Part shown: piece after piece, positions 1 to 12,000 of the stretch
Layout: the number at the start of each line of letters is the position of its first letter
How positions within the stretch are numbered: position 1 is the stretch's first letter
Origin: Undaria pinnatifida
Taxonomy: Eukaryota; Sar; Phaeophyceae; Laminariales; Alariaceae
Assembly: GCA_012845835.1 (NCBI GenBank)
Contig: JABAKD010000016.1
Location: forward strand, 11,126,507-11,190,506
DNA length: 64,000 nucleotides
Direction of reading: 5' to 3'
The notes under the pieces: model-generated
The model's database searches: none
What the model was told of the DNA's origin: nothing
The model's input: the letters and a program-made list of their open reading frames with translations, nothing else
Translations under genes and position numbers: made by a program

Positions 1-19
1 CATACATACTTGGTACCTG

Positions 20-745
20 CGGTAGGCTGGCTTTCTTATTTGTGAGGGGACACGTTCTACACTGACTTCAGTACAACAGCTCCCGAGCTTCTTATTTCCC
101 TGAAAATATCAACTTGGCTTTCTTATTACTGCACCTTAAATATTACAGGTAGGTGTCTTGTACGCCTGTAGTACTGCTGTACCAGGTATATCATAAGGCA
201 CGGAAATACTGACCTACAGCAGTAGGTTGGCTTTCGTATTTGGCAGAGGGTTTGTTCTCACAGGTAACTTCAGTATATTGACCAACGAGTTTCTTATTCC
301 TGTAGCTAAATATCACCCTGGCTTTCTTATTACCAGGTTTATTTTTACGTGCCCTGTACTGCTATACATCAGCAGTCGGTCTGCGGCAATGTTATTTGGA
401 TACGAGGTACGAGTCGTACCAGGTCATTGTAGGCTACTGCTCCTGCTGCTTGTGCGCTGCTGGTTGTACTCGAACCTACCAGGTACCAGGTATCATCGCT
501 CTGAGCATGCGATACCTGGTACCTGGTACGTAGTATATACCATACCTGGCCTCTGATTAATCGCGTGCCAGATACCAGATGCAGTACGTAGTACAGGACA
601 TCTAAAAGATACCAGGTACATATATAGTGACCTAGGCTGGCTTTCTTATTTGGGAGAGGGTGCACACTACCTTATTGTACATTAACTTCAGTATAACGTA
701 TCCCGAGTTTCTTATTTTCGTGTAAATAACAGCCTTGGCCTGGCC
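20..745 (+). repeat. Three copies of a ~110 bp dispersed repeat
   Basis: Copies lie near 20-130, 226-330 and 636-745. Each runs in the same order: GGCTTTCTTATTTG, GAGAGGG or a variant, AACTTCAGTA, then a CGAGTTTCTTATT block. Further copies lie at 4985-5090 and 5145-5240, with a partial reverse copy near 4795-4840. No coding potential is seen. The spaces between copies contain many ACCAGGTA/TACCTGGT words. The family is not identified; it could be a small non-autonomous element or a decayed satellite. Confidence 0.6.
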
Positions 746-969
746 AATAATCCCATCTATTTTGAAGCTATTGCTTCTGCTGAAGCTTGTTTGTTGTCGC
801 AGCTTGTACACTCGTACACGTGATGTATAGCTCTGAGCATATGATGACTGGTACATGATAACTGGCACCTGGTACAATTGTGGCGGTCGTATTTTCTTGG
901 TTCGGCAGTTCGCAGCTGGCACTAGGCGTATTCAATTCGAAAATTCTCGCTTGCGTTTCCAAAGGTGAA

Positions 970-3640
970 AAACCAGCGTGATTTGGTACCAGGACATGAT
1001 GGTAGACTTGGCGTCAACACCAAGTCAGACGCGACGTATTTGGATGAGGTCAAAGCCGCGAACACTGTGGACGCGCTGACTCACGCGAAAGCTTGTTGGG
1101 TGCAAACGCCATCTTTTTCGCTGGCGGGTATAGTGTCTAGTTTGCTTGGGAAAGAGTTGCCCACGTACCCGACCTCCCGCTTGTCTCGCCGGAGTTCTCC
1201 CCTCAGCGCCCAACTGGTGATACTACTCTAGTTAGCTATGCGCGTGTCCTATTAACGCTCGTTGAACTTTGTTGCCAGCTTGATTGTTGGCGCCATTCTC
1301 TTGAATCTGCTGATAGGTGGAATGTTGATGATGCCTGCCTTTTAAAATCCTTATGGTGCCGTCACGGGTAGAGTATGCCTGCCTGGATGCTTACGCGTCC
1401 GTTCTCGTTTACGTGGAGATCGAGATATTGAAGGATCCCATACGCGGCCCGGTTCCGACCATTTTGCCGCCGGGAACACAGATGCGATTGGGATGTTTTG
1501 TAACATATTCATCGAGACCTTATTTCTTGTACCTTCTTGTTCTGTGGGACGTTACCCATGTTCACCTTGCGGCCGATTGGACACCCCCCCCTGCGACACC
1601 AGCACCGTCGCCGAACCTGAATGCAAGTGCCGCTTACAACGATGACCCCGACTTCTTCGCCACCGAAGCACCTTGCCACGTGGTGGGCTCGCTAGGTAAG
1701 GCCTTACACCGTCCTTGGAAGAAATTGAGCTGAGTTGTCTGACGCCCTGCCCGCATTGGCGTTTCTCATTCTCTTGCTGACGTTGTATTATTCGCCAAAC
1801 ACACCAAACTTTTTCGTTTTTTTTCTTTTTTTTAGATGATGCGGACTCGGACGAGGGCGAAGAGGACGGTGGCGACGGGTATGACTTTGATGCTGGTCAC
1901 GACCGCGCTTGCGACCTAGGAGCCGGAGACGAGATCGGTGGCAATGTCGACCAGGACGACGTGAGTGCTGTAGAGGTGGCAAACATGTTTTGTTTGTTTC
2001 TGAAATCTGCTCGGCGTCAATGTGCGCTTTAAATACGATTTTTTTCCGTTCGAGTGTTCTGAATTCATGTTGATTGTTGCCCAACTGTATCGGGGGGTGG
2101 CCCACACATGCTCAAGGTTCGCTTGGATACCTTTCACGCGCTTCCACGTATCTCGCGCCTAGTGAAGAAGAGTCACGGCGCCTTCAAGCCCTCCATGGCT
2201 TGGTTGAGAGATGCTTGCTATATCGTTAATCTGGAAGACAACAAGGAGGCAAGTGGTTTTGACGTCACTTGTGTCGTTGTTCGGATCAGTGATATGGAGA
2301 GACTTTAGCTGTCGTCGAAAGCAATGCCTGTACTGGGTCATGTGTCGTGGCCATTACGCTCCTGCCGATCTCGCTTCCAACCGCAGGTAGGAAGTGCTCT
2401 TCAAGCGCGAAAAATGGCATCGGAATAGGTGGCAGAGTATATAGAGATGAACTGGACGTGTTTCTTGCGGAATTGTAGGCGGTTGGTGCCCGAGCGGACA
2501 CGATTGTTGACTCGCTTTGGTTCAGTGGTTGATCGGTTCTGCGACGTGATATATGCGAAATCGGGATAAAATCACCTGCGCCCAAAAGCCCTGGAGGTCG
2601 TGAAGCTGCTCCGCAAGCACATCGAAGATTGTTGTCTAAGCAAACCTGACGGCGTGCCGCTGTACTACGCGAAAGGGAAAAGTAAAGCGGGGATCACCAC
2701 TCGTCGCTGTGTCAGAGGTACCAGCAGTACAGGGGCTTGGTGTGTGTTTTGCGTGACTTTTCTATCACTAGCAGGCACAGCAACCATTTCCACCCATAAC
2801 ATTGGCCTCACGGCATAACCCGATGCTCATAGTATTTGCCGTCAAGTATACCTCACGGTTTCGTTTGTTGCAGTGTTTGTAACATGTTGAGTTTTTTCCT
2901 CAGCTTGGTGGTCAACCAGGTAATTCGTGGTATGATGGACCTGACGTAAACCTGTTCAATATGTTTTTCGCCCGCTGTAACTGTTTGTCCTTTTTTTACG
3001 GGTTTTCATCGTTACCTCCGCAGGCTACTATTGCGCTTCTCCTGCGCTGGCCCACTCGATTCTGCTGGAGTTCAATTATCGCTGGAATATTGGGATGGCT
3101 GTGAAGAACCGCGGACTGCCGAAGTAGATTGGAGCGTGCTACGAACAGTTTGAGTTTGATATTATCTAAAGCGACTCGGCCAGCTGGTCACCGGATAGCC
3201 CGATGTTTCCTGGGTGGGTCTGTGCTCTTGACGTGATAGACACTGGTGAAAGAAGGGACCTTTCTCAGAGATTGTGGGGACCTGATGCTGGGGGTGAGGG
3301 GCCGGTTGATCTTGTCGACCCCCCAACAACGTCAGAATCACTATTTGATGAAATCAAAGGGCACGCCAACGTAAAGTATACGAGGATCTCTATTAGTCAA
3401 CGGCATGCTGCATTGCGTGCTAGGTTGAGGGAAGCTGACGGGGGCGCGATGACTGCGGATGTTGTCGGTAGCGCTGTTTCCGCTGCTGTTTCGCGGAGTT
3501 GGTATGGGGCAGGTATTGTTGGCGTTTGTGGCGGCAGTAAAAGGGGGGGCGCAGCGGCAGGTGCAGGCGTGTCGGCGTCAGCTGCGGAGATGTTGGCGTT
3601 TAGCGGCGGCGGGGATGAGGCTGGGTAGTTTGGCGCCGCC
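970..3640 (+). pseudogene. Decayed 3'-5' exonuclease / mobile-element-like gene
   Basis: Several exon-like blocks read in order on the plus strand. At 1010-1215 there is FSLAGIVSSLLGKELP followed by SPLSAQ, and at 1364-1430 VEYACLDAYASVLVY. Together these resemble the C-terminal half of a DEDDy 3'-5' exonuclease of the RNase D/WRN type. An acidic exon at 1835-1960 ends in a good GTGAGT donor. At 2108-2250 comes LDTFHALPRISRLVKKSHGA, at 2595-2720 CLSKPDGVPLYY and RCVRGTS, and at 3025-3300 LEFNYRWNIGMAVKNRGLP and PGWVCALDV. From recall, this arrangement matches a widespread eukaryotic family with transposon-like distribution; the family name is uncertain. TAG at about 3125 and TAA at about 3166 interrupt the last block, so I call it a pseudogene. 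Exon borders are approximate. Copy number and the upstream catalytic half of the exonuclease were not resolved. Confidence 0.6.
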
Positions 3641-5458
3641 AACCGACGCCCAAGAAGCCCAAGGGCCCACTCCGGGGCCCTCAGATTTTCTTTCACCGCG
3701 GCCACAGTCGACAAGAAGGCGCGTACCAGGAGGCTCACCCTGCCCCGCGTGGGAAGAAGGGGCGGCCCCAATGCAATGTGTCGCGAGAAAACCACCGGCC
3801 CGAGGCCCGCAGACCTGGGAAACTAAATCAGACGAAAAGCTGTGGTGGTCGTGGTGTGAATGTGAAAAGTGCACCGTAGGGTCTACGCACCTGATCGTCG
3901 CTTTATACTCCGGCCCATCTTGGTGTGGTAGGTTAGCGTCTGCAGTGTCGGGTCGAGTTTGCGTTTTGTTAATTCCCAGAGAATAAAAACCGTACGAGTT
4001 TATTATGTTTTTACTTTCGTTTGCGAGCCGGCCGTTTCGTTTTGTGTGGCCCTGGGATTGATTGTCTGTTTCATCTCGGGGGGGGGGGGGGGGAGTCAAC
4101 AGCGATGCTACCACCGTCGTCGACAAAATCGTGACGCACATTTGTTTTGTTTTTCCATTCCCATGTTTTCCTTTTTGCCATCCCTGGGGAGAGGGAAAGA
4201 AGAGGGGGGGGGGGTTACCTGGTACCTACTCGAAGCTATTCCCCACCCCCTGTTATTTCTCATGCTTCGCCGGGCATGATGGGGGTGCTAGATGTCGCCG
4301 GGCGGCAAGAATGGTTCAGTGCAAAGACATACACCATACAAGAGTGTCTATATTGGAAGAACGAAGATTTTTCAAAAGCATCGCCAATCATTTGGTTGAA
4401 CTGGAGTTATACATGGGTCCTATTTTTTGTGGTGTTGTCGTCTATTTTGGCGGAACCACCCGCATCGCTTCCCAGTCGAATATTGTCACCGAAAGCCCTA
4501 CTTCATTCATTCGATACACACCAAGGAGTTCAATGCAAAATAAACACGTTGTATAGCAACGACAACGTTTGTATCACAAACGCATGACAAAATCACTGCT
4601 TTGCGGCTGGTTGGTGATGCTTGCCGTTGTACCAGGTACATATTATGTGATACAGCAGCACTACTTACTTGTTGCAGTAGTAGTGCACAACATAAATAAA
4701 AAAAAACGAACAGGGATAGAGGAAAGCAAGGCTGATACCTTACCAGGAAAGGAAGACAATTGAGAGGCGCTGTGCTGAAGATAGTGTGTAGAACTCACCT
4801 TTTCTCAAATAAGAAATTCAGCCTCGGCCAGAATCATCCCGATTTCTTCCTTTTTTTCCTATTATTATTTCATTTCTACTACTGCTGCTGCTGTAACAGC
4901 CTAGAATAATCTATCTGCACTACACCTACTTGTACAAGAATCAGCCACCTATTTGATCGCGAGAAGCAGGAATCCTGGTTGTGGCTTCGGGTTTCTTATT
5001 TCGGAGAGGGTGTCATCTGCACTAACTTCAGCTTCTGGATTTCTTGTCTTCCTAGAAGTATCAGCTTGCTATTCTTACGTCCCGTACTACTTTTAGAGTG
5101 TTGTGCCGCCGGTCCTCTGATAAGAAACCGAGGTTTTGTTGTTTTTTAGGCTGAATTTCGTACCAGGTATTTTTATGAAAATGATGTGCCCCACACTAAC
5201 TTCAGTATAAAATTTACCGAAGTTCTTATTTCTCCGCAAGAACCTTGCGTGAGCCCCGTTCTTATAAGAGGGAGGCATGCGCGATTTTTTTTATGATGTT
5301 TTTCCATTTTCCGAAACGCCTCCAATTTTTTTTCGCGCTTCGCGCGATTATTTTAATGCCTTACAAAAGTGTCCCTATGTATAGGATCCGTGCCAGTTTT
5401 TCGCGTACTTCTCCCCAGGCCCCACGGCGCAACGACACGGCATCTACGAGCTGAACCG
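3641..5458. other. No gene recognised; G-run and repeat copies
   Basis: This stretch holds a run of 17 G near 4078-4094, a second G-run near 4203-4214, an ACCAGGTA word near 4631, an A-rich patch near 4698 and the repeat copies listed separately at 4795-5240. Short open frames exist, but none shows a recognisable domain or supporting splice sites. Confidence 0.5.
4795..5240. repeat. More copies of the 1-745 dispersed repeat
   Basis: The plus-strand copies at 4985-5090 (TTTCTTATTTCGGAGAGGG, then CACTAACTTCAG) and 5145-5240 (CACTAACTTCAGTATAAAA, then a TTCTTATTTC block) match the family at the left edge. A short reverse piece, AAATAAGAAATTCAGCCT, lies near 4807. Confidence 0.55.
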
Positions 5459-5831
5459 ATGATGCGGCTTCAGACCCTCGCGCTACTGATATTCCTGGTG
5501 CTTGCAGCAATGCTCGCTCCCAGCCACGCGTTCGTGTTTTCACCTGCTGCTGCAACAGCAGGGGCAGGACGAATAGGAGTCCAGCAGGTGTGTCGTTGTT
5601 GTACGTCATGTACGGTCGGTTTGATCGGTTGGTAAACATTCAGTTAGTTGACTACACGGGCAGCTGCCGACCGCGGCACGGGCGAAGGCAAACCCTCTGT
5701 GCGACATGCGCAGCTCGCTGTGCTCCATGTGCATGTGGGTACTAGTTGGCAGTCCTCGTGCTCTTGGGATGGATCAGGAGTTCCGAACTGGCGGAGATAT
5801 TGGCAGCCACACGAACCGATATTCCCAGTGA
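5459..5831 (+). CDS. Possible small plastid-targeted protein (two exons)
   Basis: Two adjacent ATGs at 5459 and 5462 open a frame starting MMRLQTLALLIF, followed by LVLAAMLAPSHA and then FVFSPAAA. This is a signal peptide with Phe at the predicted cleavage point. Heterokont algae use such a bipartite leader (ASA-F motif) to send nuclear-encoded proteins into the complex plastid. The frame reaches a plausible donor (CAG|GTGTGT) with exon 1 at 5459-5587, phase 0. An acceptor at 5661-5663 would join a second exon, 5664-5831, ending in TGA. It encodes a short Cys-containing segment with PLCDMRSSLCSMCM. Total length would be 98 residues. The leader is convincing. The second exon is a guess, and other downstream exons are possible. 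No family is recognised for the mature part. Confidence 0.4.
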
Positions 5832-6538
5832 TCCATTGCCGACGCTAATTCCTCTCACTCGTTCTTATAGAGGTAACTAATATTACGGGAATCGGGATCT
5901 TCAGGACTGGGTCGCTCACAGCGCAGCGGGGAAATTCGACCCCCTCTGAAAACAGTACGTTAACTTCGCGCCCTCATAGCGCGCTCCCAGACGCACGGCC
6001 AGGCTCGCGCCTTCGCAATGCGGCACCTGGTGGCCTAGCGAACAGAATGGCTCGTTGCGTGCGGTCTCGATTGTCCCTGCTGGGTTGGAATCAGCGTCGT
6101 GAAAAGCGCGCCGAACCCCGCAGAACCGACGTCTTTCGTCTTTCGGCAGCAAACCTGCACTTTCATTTGCTTCCGATCGCAAAAAAGTGACAGTCCCGTT
6201 TTGCGGAGTATTGGCGTTGAGGTTGTGTGTTGTCAGCACAGAGAGGGGATGGGCACGCACACCCTCCAAAGCCGAACGTATACCGTCTATTTCACCTCTG
6301 GTGAGGTTTGTTGCACGCGCAGCTTTCACGTAGTAGGTCGATCGCGGGTAACGAGAGCAAGCGCAACCTCAACGATGCCGCTCAACGAAGCTGGGGTGTA
6401 GCTGCTGCTGCTGTGGGTTCTGGATCTTTACCAAAACTTCGACCAAACTTCGTTTTAGTCGCCTCAGCACACCCGCCCGACGCGAACACGCGCACACGCA
6501 CACAATTCAACACAGCAGCCGCTCCCCTCGCAGTAGAC
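5832..6538. other. Intergenic, no gene recognised
   Basis: This is the spacer between the putative plastid-leader ORF and the next gene. The frame of the next gene is open upstream to an ATG at 6308, so part of it could be coding or 5' UTR. No repeats or RNA genes are recognised. Confidence 0.4.
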
Positions 6539-8982
<2,444 letters not shown>

Positions 8983-9059
8983 GGTGAGCTCAAGATCAAC
9001 CGGGCAAAGCGCTCCCCTAAACCTTTTATCTGAACGCGAACTTGAAACTTTAACCTTCC

Positions 9060-12000
9060 ATGTCAACCGATCAGCGATGTACTCGCTCGCAACGAAATAC
9101 CCGTCGTGCTGAAATTGCCCGCGAGCGCAGGCGTAGGCGCGCGTGCATTTTAGCGGGGCGGCGCTCACGACGTACCCTTCAAAACGAAACTCGAACGCAG
9201 AACACTAATAACATGGAACGTGATCTCCGCAGTAACAACCTGGACAGCGATTCTGAATCAGAGACTGACGTCGTTGTTCAACATTTTAATCGAATGAGAA
9301 ACCGCATCCCTCGAAGACCCGACCCTAGAGACGTTGCCGCTGCCAATTCCATGGAAGGTTCAGAAGAAAGACTTGGTGTGCAAGCCTTTAATTCCACCAA
9401 CTTTGAGTATCCACTTGAGGCGTACGAACTAAAATACCCGTGCTTGCTACATGAAAGTAACTATACGTGCCAACACTGTGGGTCTGTGCTATGGAAAGAG
9501 GAACGGTCTGGGTCCTATAACTGTTGTAACCGTGGGAGATCTGCCATTCACCGGCTTAAACCTATTCCACAAACATTGTTATCGCTCTTCCAAACCGCAC
9601 GTTTTCGCGAATCACAAAGGGCATATAACGGGTTATTTAGTTTCACAGCTTTGGGAGCAGGAGGCATAGAAAACCGATCGTGGACTCAAGGAAAACCACC
9701 GACAATGCTTACTCTCCATGGTAAAGCATACCATAGAATTTTCGACTTACAGGAGAAGTATCAAAACCAAAATGTTAACAACAGTGCCAGGTTTTACATA
9801 TTCGATTCCGAATTCGCACAGACAACCTCCTCACAACATTTAGATTCACGGATTGCAGGCACTCTAAGATCCCACGTGAACAGCGAGATTAGGTGGGCTC
9901 GAGAATACAGGTCTGCCGTAGACACAATATTAAACACATCAGCGTCAGAGTCCAGTGCGCCTTTTATAGAGTTCAGTGAAGTTAGCAGAGTTAATGATGG
10001 ACCAGTGTTGGGCGAGAATCCGAGTGCAAATGAAATAGCAGCTTTAGTGTTTACCTCAGGGAATCAAAATGATGCGCCGCGAGCAGTTATCACCTATCCA
10101 AGGAACAGCCCAGATAACAAACCACGCTTCCTGCCGCTTTGGAGCTCTGCATATGAAACGCTACAGTTCCCCCTGCTGTTTTTGCATGGAGAAGCAGGTT
10201 GGAGTAAGGGTAACTACAAAGAGAACCCGCCGTTCAAATCTAAAACAATGAACCGGTCAAACACCGAAGCCGTAACGTTTCCCTTCTACTGTAGGCAGCG
10301 TATTCTTTCGGAGCCGATATTTAAGATTAACTGCCGAATCGCTCAGGAATGGGTCTGTGATTCTTTGAGCAGAATGGAAGAAGAGCGTTTGAATTTCGTC
10401 GAAAATAGTGACATGCAGCATAGGCTTGCTTCCAACCGGTCCATTCAAGACGCCCAACCTCATGAACAACCCGGTAAATTGCTTCCTGCTTCTCACCCTG
10501 GCTCACCTGCCAAGCGTAAAAGTGATACAGAAGACGCTCTATGCATCGTGAACAGGCGAGGAAGACCGCATTTGTTCATCACCGTAACTTTCAATGCGGA
10601 TTGGAAAGAGGTGCAAGAAAATTTGCTGCCAGGACAAAGTGCTTATGATCGTCCTGATCTATGTTGTCGTGTTTTCAAATTGAAGATGAAAGAAATTATG
10701 AAGGTTTTAAAGTCTGGCAAAATTTTTGGCGCTTACGACAGCCATTTAGCGGTGACGGAATTCCAAAAGAGGGGGTACCCTCACGCTCACATTCTCATGA
10801 CCTTCAAAAATGCAGGCCCTGATGCCCTAAACGAAATGGACAAATGGGTGTGGGCTCAGCTGCCTGACGAAAACATAGCAGGAGGAAAACTACGTGAAAA
10901 GGTACTCAAATACATGATACACAAGCCGTGTGGGGCAGTTGGAAACATGAGTGCTCCATGCATGCAAGTAAACCGTCACACGAACAAAAAGTGTTGTAAC
11001 AAGTACTTTCCGCAACCATTCAGAAGCATTGCAACCGTCAACGACAAAACTGGACGGGCAGAATATACTCGGAGGAAGAACGGTGACAACCCGACCATAA
11101 GAATGAGAGTAAACAACCAATGGAAAAGTGTTAGGATAGGAAACGAGTGGGTGGTGCCGTACAACCCCATGTTGCTCATGATGTTTGACTGCCACATTTG
11201 TGTTGATGTCGTCACCGCAACATCATGCGTTAAATACGTGTTCAAATATTGTCACAAAGGGGACGCGTTTATTCGAGCAAGGATACAGGGCATTACCTCA
11301 GAAGTTGAACAATATAGAAAAACGAGGTATATTTCAGCCGCAGAGGCGACGTGGAGACTATTAGGTTACCATATGGTGGACAGATACCCTGCGGTAACTA
11401 AGATTCACGCCCATCTTGAAGGAGAGCAACAAATCACTTATCCCAAAAATGCCACCCACGATGATAGACTTGAGATAGCCGCGCAGTCACAGACACACGT
11501 GCTCAGGTACTACATGCGACCGAAAAATCCCTGCTTTTCGGACTTGACCATTCTAGACTATTACGAGCAATACACTATCACCTCGCCCAAAAAAGATGAC
11601 CCTCCGCTTGAGTTTGCTCCGCTTGGCAAATACCTCGATGGATACAAAAACATCGTTTCCAAACGAAAAAACGACGATCACGTTTGCCGAATTTCGTTTC
11701 AGAGTCCAGCGGTGGGAGATCTCTACTACTTGAGGTTGTTACTACACACGATTCCAGCCAGGTCGTTCGCAGAATTACGAACAGTGCAAACAGACACAGG
11801 CGATCCCGTTGTTCACCCTACTTTTCATGATGCCGCCAGAGCAAGAGGTCTCATCACGGGAGACGAAGAGTATTCACTATGTATGGAAGAAGCTTCAGTG
11901 TTTCAAGTTGCGTCCCAGCTCCGTGCTCTTTTCGTTACGCTCATTTTAGATGGTGCGCCAGCACCGAAGCTATGGCGTGACTTTAAGGACAACCTCATCG

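Noticed and set aside
4276-4410. Ras-like fragment LDVAGRQEWFSA
   Set aside because: The similarity to the GTPase LDTAGQE motif is a few residues only, with no P-loop or other G motifs nearby.
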